Origin: Candidatus Arthromitus sp. SFB-turkey
GTDB lineage: Bacteria; Bacillota; Clostridia; Clostridiales; Clostridiaceae
Direction: 5' to 3'
NCBI RefSeq assembly: GCF_001655775.1
Contig: NZ_LXFF01000015.1
Coordinates: 1 to 37,730, forward strand
DNA: 37,730 nt
A program made the position numbers and the translations under genes. The notes under the pieces are model-generated. The model made no database searches and was not told the DNA's origin. It was given only the letters and a program-made list of their open reading frames with translations. Below, piece by piece: positions 26,256 to 35,675 of the stretch; position 1 is the stretch's first letter; each line of letters starts with the position of its first letter.

Positions 26256-26564
26256 TTAATTTTTGTTGAAATTATATGCATTTATAAAAATTATATCTGC
26301 CCCAGAATTAATAATGTTTTTACAAACTATCTCTCCAAATTTAATATTATCACTAACAAAAATTCTTCTTATTGCCTTAGAACATTCAAGTAACTTATGA
26401 GAATTTATTTTTATATTTGTTTTAACAGGAATAACTTTTCTAAAACTATCTCCCTTAAACTTAACAACCGAAATAAAATATTCGTTATCAATACAAAAAT
26501 ACATTTTATAATTAGAATATAATTCAAAATATTTATTATACAATAATTTTTCCTCAAATCTCAT
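26256..26564 (-). CDS. Diverged DUF1667 homologue
   Basis: A 102-aa protein. The C-terminal half matches DUF1667, the small partner of GlpO-type FAD dehydrogenases in clostridia: [20 protein letters not shown] followed by [20 protein letters not shown] and [11 protein letters not shown]. The N-terminal cysteine pattern usual in the family (CPxGC...GNxCxRG) is missing; only C24 remains there. Its start overlaps the end of the upstream oxidoreductase homologue by 11 nt, so translation is probably coupled. The reading frame is intact, but the loss of the cysteines argues against the ancestral metal or redox role. Family assignment rests on the C-terminal half only. Confidence 0.65.
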   Translation of the reverse strand: MRFEEKLLYNKYFELYSNYKMYFCIDNEYFISVVKFKGDSFRKVIPVKTNIKINSHKLLECSKAIRRIFVSDNIKFGEIVCKNIINSGADIIFINAYNFNKN

Positions 26565-27702
26565 TAAAATTCTTAATTCTTAAAACATTCTCATCTAAAA
26601 TTTGATATATGGATCTTCCTGTATACTCAACTAATATATTACACATTTTATCATAACAATCAACACAATTATTAAACCTACATTCAATCCTACACAGCAA
26701 TTGCTCTAAAGTATTTATACTGCTTTTCTCTAGAATTTTCATAATATCACCTTTTGATAACAAATTACAATAACATACAATATCATTAAAAAATTTCTTA
26801 TCAATGCTTCTTTCCAAAGAACACTCCTTATAATCTTTGTAAGAATCTCTTTTTCTTAAAGAAAGCTGATTTTTTAACTCTTTACAAATTTCCTGAACAG
26901 AATAAAAAATACCATTAAATCCTAAATAATTTTTATTTAACGCCAATTCATTAAAATTAAACTTATCAAATAAAGAAAACTTCAAATATTCAACTTGTTT
27001 TATTATTATAAAATTAAAATCAATATCTGAAATAAATTCTTTAATTGCTTCCATATGATTAATATTTAAATTTATATCATGTATAATATCGACCTTAATA
27101 TTTCCTATAAAATTTTTATAAAATAATATATCATAGCCGTCTTTTTTTAAATAAATAAATTTATCAAAATACTTATTAAACTCTAAATTTACATTATAAG
27201 TGGTTAAAACATACTTATAATTTCCAAAATTTCTAGTATCTATACATATTTTCCCTCTTAAGTCTTTCTCTTTTCCATTTACACAAAACTCATTTTTTAT
27301 TTTTACAACATCTTTAAATCCTTCATCAAAAACAAAATTTACAGAGTTTTTAATTAAAAAATTATATAGTACGTCTTTAATATTAGCTAAATTTAAAATA
27401 ATTGAATCACGTAAAATAAAATTTTTATCTTTAGTAATAAATTCAATATCATTTAATTCGTTTTTCAAATTAAATTCATTGCATATTTTTTTTACAAACT
27501 CATAGCAACTATTATCTTTTAATTTCTCATAATTAAAATATGAGACCCCATTATAAACTATAATAGAGTCTTTATCTAAATAATTTTTACTATAACCTAT
27601 ATATTTATCTGCAATAACAAACTTCACATCATACTTAATCATCTCATAAGCCAATAACAAACTAAATTCATTAAATCCAAATATAATTAAATCAAAATTC
27701 AT
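26554..27702 (-). CDS. Degenerate FAD-dependent oxidoreductase (GlpO-like) with BFD-type [2Fe-2S] domain
   Basis: A 382-aa protein. The layout and neighbours match clostridial GlpO-like FAD dehydrogenases with a C-terminal BFD-like [2Fe-2S] domain. The N-terminus FDLIIFGFNEFSLLLAYEMI sits where DVVIIGAGxxG should be, and all but one of the dinucleotide-binding glycines are gone. In contrast the BFD domain keeps C310-x-C312 and C341-x4-C346. The catalytic region in the middle is hard to recognise. SD AGAGG. It overlaps the DUF1667 homologue. Either it has a new role that needs the cluster but not FAD, or it is decaying. Normal-length relatives are about 100 residues longer. Confidence 0.62.
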   Translation of the reverse strand: MNFDLIIFGFNEFSLLLAYEMIKYDVKFVIADKYIGYSKNYLDKDSIIVYNGVSYFNYEKLKDNSCYEFVKKICNEFNLKNELNDIEFITKDKNFILRDSIILNLANIKDVLYNFLIKNSVNFVFDEGFKDVVKIKNEFCVNGKEKDLRGKICIDTRNFGNYKYVLTTYNVNLEFNKYFDKFIYLKKDGYDILFYKNFIGNIKVDIIHDINLNINHMEAIKEFISDIDFNFIIIKQVEYLKFSLFDKFNFNELALNKNYLGFNGIFYSVQEICKELKNQLSLRKRDSYKDYKECSLERSIDKKFFNDIVCYCNLLSKGDIMKILEKSSINTLEQLLCRIECRFNNCVDCYDKMCNILVEYTGRSIYQILDENVLRIKNFNEI

Positions 27703-27797
27703 TGCATACCTCTTAATACTCTTAAGCTTTATAAATATTTTTCAAACTACAAAATCTACAACTAACATATATTCCAAATAAATTATAACTTTGTAAA

Positions 27798-28187
27798 TCA
27801 AGAAATATTATCACAATACTTCAAAAGTCTTATATATTTACTATCTACTATATTTCTACTAGAATGATGATACTTTATAGAATTTAATATATCTAAAGAA
27901 TAATTTAAGGTTTTCAAAATTTCAAAACTATATCTTGAATGATTAAAATATTTACAAACCTTCTCTCTATCCAAAAAAAAGAAAATTTTTCTAAACCTTT
28001 TCTTATATGAAATAAATACAATAAATGGTTTTAAAAATAAATTTATACCCGAATAACTTTTTCCAATATCATGCAATAAACACATCTTAACTACCAAATT
28101 AATTTCTTCATCATATATTTCAAAATCTTTACAAACATTCAAACACTTTTTTGCAACTCTAATAGAATGTTGTTTTTCAGTTTTTAT
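27798..28187 (-). CDS. HD-domain (HDIG-type) protein, 5' end missing or noncanonical
   Basis: The frame encodes a good HD phosphohydrolase core: EKQHSIRVAKKC (first metal histidine), VVKMCLLHDIGKSY (HD), FNHSRYSFEIL, IKYHHSS and a final LLKYCDN, as in clostridial HD proteins next to this locus. The first usual start codon (TTG at 28142) lies after the first metal histidine, so a product from there would lack it. The frame is open to 28187, where it begins ATA after a stop, with no good SD. Removing one A near 28182-28186 would join it to a short upstream frame ending in RFVNK. So it is either a 5'-truncated pseudogene or uses an unusual start. The function of the family is unclear. Confidence 0.6.
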   Translation of the reverse strand: MKTEKQHSIRVAKKCLNVCKDFEIYDEEINLVVKMCLLHDIGKSYSGINLFLKPFIVFISYKKRFRKIFFFLDREKVCKYFNHSRYSFEILKTLNYSLDILNSIKYHHSSRNIVDSKYIRLLKYCDNIS

Positions 28188-28237
28188 TTACAAATCTATT
28201 ATTCTTACTATACCCTTAATACTAAGATAAAATACAA

Positions 28238-28267
28238 ATAAAAAAGTACGTAGAAAACCACGTACTT
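28238..28267 (-). terminator. Terminator of the CAU-tRNA/tRNA-Ala unit
   Basis: On the minus strand AAGTACGT and ACGTACTT form an 8-bp stem with an 8-nt loop, followed by a T run (TTTTTTATTT). It begins about 9 nt past the tRNA-Ala CCA. Confidence 0.9.
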
Positions 28268-28276
28268 CTAAAAATA

Positions 28277-28352
28277 TGGTGGAGATAAAGGGACTCGAAC
28301 CCTTGACCCCCTGCGTGCAAGGCAGGTGCTCTCCCAACTGAGCTATACCCCC
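28277..28352 (-). tRNA. tRNA-Ala(TGC)
   Basis: A 76-nt cloverleaf with encoded CCA. The acceptor GGGGGTA pairs with TATCTCC and includes the G3-U70 pair that is the alanine identity element. The anticodon loop CTTGCAC gives TGC, reading GCN codons. Second of two tRNAs, 1 nt after the CAU tRNA. Confidence 0.97.
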
Positions 28353-28353
28353 A

Positions 28354-28430
28354 TGGTGGATCTTCAGGGACTCGAACCCCGGACCAACCGGTTATGAGCC
28401 GGTTGCTCTAACCAACTGAGCTAAAGATCC
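28354..28430 (-). tRNA. tRNA with CAU anticodon: tRNA-Ile2 (lysidine) or elongator tRNA-Met
   Basis: A 77-nt cloverleaf with encoded CCA. The acceptor GGATCTT pairs with AAGATCC. The anticodon loop CTCATAA gives CAT. The pattern GGAxCTTTAGCTCAGTTGG plus loop CTCATAA is close to the B. subtilis tRNA-Ile2 that TilS modifies to read AUA. The elongator tRNA-Met of that species has loop TTCATAC and a different acceptor stem. I lean to Ile2, which fits an AT-rich genome with many AUA codons, but cannot exclude Met. It is not an initiator: the anticodon stem lacks the three G-C pairs, and 1-72 is paired. Confidence 0.85.
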
Positions 28431-28455
28431 TAAACACATAACAACTTACATACTA

Positions 28456-28484
28456 ATTATATATTTAAATATATAAGTTGTCAA
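28456..28484 (-). promoter_or_regulatory. Consensus promoter of the CAU-tRNA/tRNA-Ala unit
   Basis: Perfect -35 TTGACA (28479-28484), 17-nt spacer and perfect -10 TATAAT (28456-28461) on the minus strand, 20 nt past the gyrA stop. An 8-bp inverted repeat, ACAACTTA (28441-28448) / TAAGTTGT (28474-28481), brackets the -10 and reaches into the -35. No terminator is seen after gyrA, so gyrase transcripts may run into the tRNAs. Confidence 0.9.
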
Positions 28485-28503
28485 TACATTTTAATTTATT
28501 TTT

Positions 28504-30933
28504 TTAATCTTTTATTTTTCCTACAGCAATTACTTTTTCACTAACATTTGTTTTCATTAATTTAACTCCAAGAGAACTTCTTCCAATTCTTGATATATCC
28601 TCGGTTTTAATTCTAATTCCAACACCATTTGAATTAACAAGCATTATATCATTATTTTGATTTACAACACTTGCACAAGAAACTTTTCCTGTTTTTTCAG
28701 TTACTTTATATGTTTTTATTCCTTTTCCACCTCTATTTTGAATAGGGTACTGTTTTAAATCTGTTCTCTTTCCATATCCATTTTCACTTACAATCATAAG
28801 ATCCTCACCTTGTGTTGCAATATCTAATGCTATTAAAGAATCTCCACTTCTTAAAGTTATGGCTTTAACTCCACTTGCACTTCTTCCCATAGCTCTAATG
28901 TTTTTCTCATTAAATATTATTGCATATCCATCACTTGTAATCATTACAATATTAGCATCCCCTCTGGTTTGCTTAACATTTAACAACTCATCTTTATCTC
29001 GTATTCCAATAGCAATAAGTCCGCTCTTTCTTATTTTACTAAATTCAGAAATAGCTGTCTTTTTAATAAGTCCAAATTTAGTTGCCATTAAAATATATCC
29101 TTCTTCATTTAAATTCTCAAGACATAATACAGCTTGAACTTTCTCATCACTATTTATTTGAATTAAATTAACTATATTTATTCCTCTTGCAACTCTAGAT
29201 GCATCAGGGATTTCATAAGCTTTTATACTATAAACACGCCCTAAATTTGTAAAGAATAATAAATTATGATGAGTTGTTGTATGAAAAATCTTTTTAATAA
29301 AATCATTTTCCTTAACTGACATGGCTTGCATACCTCTTCCGCCTCTTCTTTGGCTTGAATAAGTATTAGATGCCATTCTCTTTATGTACCCATCATGAGT
29401 TAACGTAATTACAATATCTTCTTTTTGTATAAGATCATCTTTATTAACATCTCCCTCAGATGTTAATAAATCTATTTGAGTTCTTCTCTCATCCCCATAT
29501 TTTTCTTTAATTTCTATTAACTCTTCTTTAATCAAGTTTAACAATACATGTTCATCATTTAATATTTCTTGAAGTTTATTAATAAGCTCAATTTTTTCTC
29601 TAAGTTCCTCATCTATTTTATCTCTTTCAAGAGCAGTAAGTCTTCTAAGCCTCATCTCTAAAATAGAATTAGCTTGAATTTCGCTAAAATTAAACTTTTC
29701 TATTAAAGTATCTCTTGCAATTTCTATTGTTTTTGATGACTTTATAATTTTAATTATTTCATCAATATTGTCTAATGCAATTTTATATCCTTCTAAAATA
29801 TGTTTTCTTTGTTCAGCTTTATTTAAATCATATTTCGTCCTTCTAGTTACAACATCTTTTTGATGAAGTAAATAATAATTTAAACTCTCCTTTAAATTTA
29901 GAACTTTAGGCTCATTATCAACAAGAGCAAGCATTATAACTCCAAAACTATCTTGAAGTTTGGTTAACTTATATAATTGATTTAATAAAACATTTGGATT
30001 AGCATCTTTCTTAAGTTCAATTACTATTCTAATACCTTCTCTATCAGATTCATCTCTTAAATCACTTATCCCAACTATTTTTTTATCTCTTATAAGTTCT
30101 GCAATATGCTCTATTAATCTCGACTTGTTAACTTGATAAGGAAGCTCTGTTACAATAATGTTGTTTTTATTGTTTATCTCCTCAATTAAAACCTTAGATC
30201 TAACAACAATTTTTCCTCTCCCTTTTTCATAAGCTTCTCTTATACCAATATTTCCAAGTATAACTCCTCCAAGTGGAAAATCAGGACCTTTAATGTAATT
30301 CATTAAATCATTTGTTGTTGTATTTTCAAAACCATTTTCAATTATGTGAACTACTCCATCTATAACCTCACCTAAATTATGAGGGGGAATATTAGTTGCC
30401 ATACCAACTGCAATTCCTGATGATCCGTTTACTAAAAGGTTTGGAAATCTACTTGGAAGTACAACAGGTTCTTTTTCAGATCCATCATAGTTATCCATAA
30501 AATCTACTGTTTCTTTATTTATATCTCTAATCATTTCAACAGTAATTTTATTCATTTTAGCTTCTGTATAACGCATTGCAGCTGCTGAATCACCATCAAT
30601 TGATCCAAAGTTCCCATGTCCATTTACAAGAGGACTTCTCATTGAAAAATCTTGTGCCATACGAACAAGAGCATCATAAACAGAAACATCCCCATGAGGG
30701 TGAAAATTTGCTAAAACATCCCCAACAATTTTAGCACTTTTTCTATATGGCTTATCAGGATATAAAGACAAACTATGCATTGAATATAAAATTCTTCTAT
30801 GTACAGGTTTTAATCCATCTCTAATGTCAGGTAGTGCTCTTCCAACAATTACACTCATGGAATATTCCATATAACATTTTTTCATTTCACTACTTATATC
30901 AACCGGTAATATTCTTCCCTGATTATTTTCCAT
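28504..30933 (-). CDS. gyrA: DNA gyrase subunit A
   Basis: The DNA-cleaving subunit of gyrase (809 aa, normal length). Catalytic Y122 is in AAMRYTEAKM. The GyrA-box QRRGGRG, needed for negative supercoiling, is in the C-terminal beta-pinwheel and separates it from ParC. The quinolone-determining region reads HPHGDVSVYDALV: V83 replaces the Ser/Thr that binds the drug through water and magnesium, while the acidic D87 is kept. SD AAGGAGG lies 5 nt before the ATG and begins at the gyrB stop codon. It is co-transcribed with gyrB, in the conserved clostridial order. Confidence 0.98.
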   Translation of the reverse strand: MENNQGRILPVDISSEMKKCYMEYSMSVIVGRALPDIRDGLKPVHRRILYSMHSLSLYPDKPYRKSAKIVGDVLANFHPHGDVSVYDALVRMAQDFSMRSPLVNGHGNFGSIDGDSAAAMRYTEAKMNKITVEMIRDINKETVDFMDNYDGSEKEPVVLPSRFPNLLVNGSSGIAVGMATNIPPHNLGEVIDGVVHIIENGFENTTTNDLMNYIKGPDFPLGGVILGNIGIREAYEKGRGKIVVRSKVLIEEINNKNNIIVTELPYQVNKSRLIEHIAELIRDKKIVGISDLRDESDREGIRIVIELKKDANPNVLLNQLYKLTKLQDSFGVIMLALVDNEPKVLNLKESLNYYLLHQKDVVTRRTKYDLNKAEQRKHILEGYKIALDNIDEIIKIIKSSKTIEIARDTLIEKFNFSEIQANSILEMRLRRLTALERDKIDEELREKIELINKLQEILNDEHVLLNLIKEELIEIKEKYGDERRTQIDLLTSEGDVNKDDLIQKEDIVITLTHDGYIKRMASNTYSSQRRGGRGMQAMSVKENDFIKKIFHTTTHHNLLFFTNLGRVYSIKAYEIPDASRVARGINIVNLIQINSDEKVQAVLCLENLNEEGYILMATKFGLIKKTAISEFSKIRKSGLIAIGIRDKDELLNVKQTRGDANIVMITSDGYAIIFNEKNIRAMGRSASGVKAITLRSGDSLIALDIATQGEDLMIVSENGYGKRTDLKQYPIQNRGGKGIKTYKVTEKTGKVSCASVVNQNNDIMLVNSNGVGIRIKTEDISRIGRSSLGVKLMKTNVSEKVIAVGKIKD

Positions 30934-30944
30934 ATTTCCTCCTT

Positions 30945-32861
<1,917 letters not shown>

Positions 32862-32895
32862 CTAAATTCCTCCAAACATATTATATATTTGAATT

Positions 32896-33153
32896 TTATT
32901 TTTTTTCATCACAAATTCTTTTAATAAGTGTAGTAGGTGAAATAGAAGATAAAAATATTTTACTGTTTTTATCAATCTCTGTTAATATAACAGACTTTCC
33001 CATATTCTCACACAAATCAAAAACAAAACCATCTTCATCTGAAATTTTTAAAAATTCATTACTATCTGCACAACAAAAAGTAGTATTAAAAGAAAATATT
33101 CCTATTATATCTTTAACTCTAACACTAGTTTCAGCTCCCAATTGTAAATACAT
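32896..33153 (-). CDS. remB: RemB/YaaB-like DUF370 protein
   Basis: An 85-aa protein of the DUF370 (RemA/RemB) family. The start MYLQLGAETSVRVKDIIGIF is typical. A frame extension back to 33213 overlaps recF and precedes the SD (AAGGAG 8 nt before 33153), so I reject it. The location between recF and gyrB is that of B. subtilis yaaB (remB). RemA activates biofilm matrix genes in B. subtilis; the role of RemB is less clear, so a regulatory function here is only inferred. Confidence 0.88.
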   Translation of the reverse strand: MYLQLGAETSVRVKDIIGIFSFNTTFCCADSNEFLKISDEDGFVFDLCENMGKSVILTEIDKNSKIFLSSISPTTLIKRICDEKK

Positions 33154-33166
33154 ATTTAAAATCTCC

Positions 33167-34264
33167 TTACAAAACTTTACCATTGTAAATATTAAAAACT
33201 TTATGAGAGTCAACTATACTCTCATATAAATCCGTTCCTGTTATAAATGTTTGAGCATTTTTTATAAAATTTAATATAAAATTCCTTCTATTTTTATCAA
33301 GTTCTGATAATATATCATCAAGTAATAAAACAGGATATTCTTGAGTCAAACTTTTAATTATTTCTATTATTCCAAGTTTTATAGAAATAACCGCACTCCT
33401 TTGTTGTCCTTGTGATGAGTAATTAGAAATCTGTTTATTGTTCATCCAAATTATAAAATCATCTTTATGTACACCTATTGTCGAAAATTTTTTAAATTTA
33501 TCTATTTTCCTATTTTCCTTAAGTATATCAAAAATATTATTCTTTATATCAATGTTATCATTTAAATTTTCAAAATCCAAATTCAAAAAATTTTTATATG
33601 TAATATTTAATTTTTCATAGTAATTTGAAATATCATTATGTAATTTAACACAAAAATATTTTAACTTATTTAAATACATAAACCTCTTATTTATTATAAC
33701 ATCACTATAAAAAGCAATTTGTTCATCATATACATCTAAAAGCATATCATCTATTTTTTGTTGCTTTAATAAATTGTTTTTCATATTTAAAATTTTATTA
33801 TAATTAATTATTGAATTTAAATATTTTTTATCTATTTGAGATATATTCATATCTAAAAATCTACGTCTTATAGAAGGTGATTCTTTAACTATTTTTAAAT
33901 CTTCTGGAGAAAACATTACAACTTTTATACATCCAATAAAATCCGAAATTTTTTGAATTTTCAATTCGTTAATAGATATATTTTTCTTCCCATTGTTGTT
34001 TAAAATAATATCTGTATTTATTATCCTACCTTTATCAGTCTTACATTTTATATTAACATTAAATTTTTCCTCACCAAATTTTATCAAATCTACTATTTTA
34101 TTACTTCTATGAGATTTTAAAATAGATGAAAAAAATATACCTTCTAATATATTTGTTTTGCCGTATCCATTTCCTCCAAGAAAAATATTTAATCTTTCAT
34201 GAAATTCAATATCCAGTTCTTTATAATTTCTAAAATTTTTAAAATATAACTTTTGTAAATACAT
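33167..34264 (-). CDS. recF: DNA replication and repair protein RecF
   Basis: SMC-like ATPase (365 aa) that helps load RecA at gaps with RecO/RecR; recR is at the other end of this window. Walker A GGNGYGKT (30-37) after LYFKNFRNYKELDIEF, RRRFLDMNISQ in the middle, ABC signature YSSQGQQRSAVISIKLG, and Walker B YPVLLLDDILSELD. SD GGAG lies just before the ATG. It directly follows dnaN; the small S4-domain gene (yaaA/rlbA) usual between them in Firmicutes is absent. A hairpin fills the gap. Confidence 0.97.
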   Translation of the reverse strand: MYLQKLYFKNFRNYKELDIEFHERLNIFLGGNGYGKTNILEGIFFSSILKSHRSNKIVDLIKFGEEKFNVNIKCKTDKGRIINTDIILNNNGKKNISINELKIQKISDFIGCIKVVMFSPEDLKIVKESPSIRRRFLDMNISQIDKKYLNSIINYNKILNMKNNLLKQQKIDDMLLDVYDEQIAFYSDVIINKRFMYLNKLKYFCVKLHNDISNYYEKLNITYKNFLNLDFENLNDNIDIKNNIFDILKENRKIDKFKKFSTIGVHKDDFIIWMNNKQISNYSSQGQQRSAVISIKLGIIEIIKSLTQEYPVLLLDDILSELDKNRRNFILNFIKNAQTFITGTDLYESIVDSHKVFNIYNGKVL

Positions 34265-34286
34265 TTTTTCTCCAACAAAATATTAA

Positions 34287-34313
34287 GATCATTTACAAAC
34301 ATTATAAATGATC
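34287..34313 (-). terminator. Hairpin between dnaN and recF
   Basis: On the minus strand GATCATTTA and TAAATGATC form a 9-bp stem with a 9-nt loop. The following tract (TTAATATTTTG) is only partly U-rich. It probably attenuates dnaN transcripts before recF. The recF SD follows about 14 nt later. Confidence 0.6.
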
Positions 34314-34331
34314 CTAATTACTACTTAAATA

Positions 34332-35438
34332 TTAAATAACAAATCTAACAGGTAACACCATATATTTAGAATTTTCATTTTTATTACTCTTAATAATACA
34401 TGGTGTTATATTATTATTAAACTCAATTTTTATTTCCTCATCTTCAATAGCTTTTACTGCATCCATTAAATACCTAGAATTAAAAGCTATATCTAAGTCA
34501 ATACCTTCTTTTTTAATATAAATTTCTTCCTTTAATTGTCCAAATTGTGAATTAGATTTAAGTATAATTTTATCATCTTTAATTTCTAACTTAACTAAAT
34601 TGGTATTTTTATCTTTTGTTAAAAGAGTAGATCTTTCAAGTCCATTTATAAATTCATACTTAGATAAAACCACAGAAAGTTTATTTTCTTTGGGTATTAT
34701 AGTTTCATATTTTATAAAATCTCCTTGAAGTAATCTCAAAACGATTTTATCTTCATTAATTTTCAACATTACAAAATTATTTGTAATGTATATATCTATT
34801 AACTCATCATTTTCTTTTAAAATTTTATTTATTTCATTTAAGGTTTTTGCTGGAACAACAATGTTCACATTACAATTATTATCTATAATTTCACTTTTTA
34901 AAGCAAGTCTAAAACCATCTAAAGCAACAAAAGTTAAAATGTTATTTTTAATATTAACAAGCACACCTGTTATCACTCCCTTTGATTCATCAAAAGAAGC
35001 TGAAAAAGTTGTACTTTTTATCATATTTTTAAAAACATTTTGTTTTAAAGAAATTTTATTATTTGAATCAACTTTTGGAATTTTAGGATATTCCTCTGAA
35101 TTTAAATTAATTAAACTAAATTCTGTATTTCCACTAGAAATAATTATATTATTTTCATCTTCTTTATCATTTTTTATTTCAATTTTTTCTTCAGGAAGTC
35201 TTTTTATTATTTCTCCAAATAATCTTGAATCTAATAATAATTTTCCTTTTTCTAAAACTTGAGCAGAAACTTTTGTTTCTATAGATAAATCAGTATCTAT
35301 ACCCATCATTGTTAAAATATTATCATCAATTTGTATAAATATACAACTAAATATTGGTGAATTAGATTTATTAGTAATAGCTCTTTGAACAATATTTATT
35401 TTTTCAACTAATTCATTTTTATTACAATAGAATTTCAT
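34332..35438 (-). CDS. dnaN: DNA polymerase III subunit beta (sliding clamp)
   Basis: The processivity clamp (368 aa). N-terminus MKFYCNKNELVEKINIVQRA, then NSPIFSCIFIQ, SGNTEFSLINLNSEEYPKIP, and the C-terminal KYMVLPVRFVI, the family's usual VMPVRL-type ending. I chose the ATG at 35438 because AAGGAAG lies 8 nt upstream; a GTG three codons earlier overlaps that SD. It follows dnaA across an origin segment of about 240 bp that contains a dnaA terminator, so it probably has its own promoter there. Confidence 0.97.
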   Translation of the reverse strand: MKFYCNKNELVEKINIVQRAITNKSNSPIFSCIFIQIDDNILTMMGIDTDLSIETKVSAQVLEKGKLLLDSRLFGEIIKRLPEEKIEIKNDKEDENNIIISSGNTEFSLINLNSEEYPKIPKVDSNNKISLKQNVFKNMIKSTTFSASFDESKGVITGVLVNIKNNILTFVALDGFRLALKSEIIDNNCNVNIVVPAKTLNEINKILKENDELIDIYITNNFVMLKINEDKIVLRLLQGDFIKYETIIPKENKLSVVLSKYEFINGLERSTLLTKDKNTNLVKLEIKDDKIILKSNSQFGQLKEEIYIKKEGIDLDIAFNSRYLMDAVKAIEDEEIKIEFNNNITPCIIKSNKNENSKYMVLPVRFVI

Positions 35439-35480
35439 AATAAACACTTCCTTATAAATATAAAAAAAATTTTTTAAAAG

Positions 35481-35675
35481 TATAATAATATTAGTAATAG
35501 GTGTTGTTAATATTGTTGAAATTTATGTAATGCAGTAATAATAAAAATTTTAATAAAAAAACATTGTTGATAATTTTTATAAAAACAACAATGTTTTTAT
35601 GGAAAATAATATATAAAAGTACACAAAAAGATTTTTAAACAAAAAAAATAATAGTTATTAACAAAAAAATAAAAA
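35481..35675. other. oriC segment between dnaA and dnaN: DnaA boxes and probable unwinding element
   Basis: This AT-rich gap holds DnaA-box-like sites: TTATTAACA at 35655-35663 (plus), TTATCAACA at 35565-35573 (minus) and a weaker TTAACAACA at 35502-35510 (minus). Directly beside the last one, 35483-35500 on the plus strand reads as six trinucleotides TAA TAA TAT TAG TAA TAG. This T-A-N run resembles the DnaA-trio of the B. subtilis unwinding element, in the same place (dnaN side of dnaA) and orientation relative to a box. So this is the likely strand-opening site. The assignment is from pattern, not experiment. Confidence 0.7.
35556..35598 (-). terminator. dnaA terminator overlapping a DnaA box
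   Basis: On the minus strand AAAAACATTGTTG pairs with CAACAATGTTTTT (13 bp, loop of about 16 nt), followed by seven T. The DnaA box TTATCAACA (35565-35573) forms part of the 3' arm and loop, so DnaA binding and dnaA termination share DNA. Confidence 0.85.

Noticed and set aside
28354-28430. CAU tRNA as the initiator tRNA-fMet
   Set aside because: Position 1-72 is paired and the anticodon stem lacks the three consecutive G-C pairs of initiators.
33154-33213. N-terminal extension of the remB frame
   Set aside because: It overlaps recF coding sequence and lies upstream of a good SD and the conserved MYLQLGAE start.
34786-35262. Plus-strand ORF of 158 codons inside dnaN
   Set aside because: Antisense shadow of the sliding clamp gene; its Ser/Phe/Ile-rich composition is typical of reverse-strand AT-rich coding DNA.
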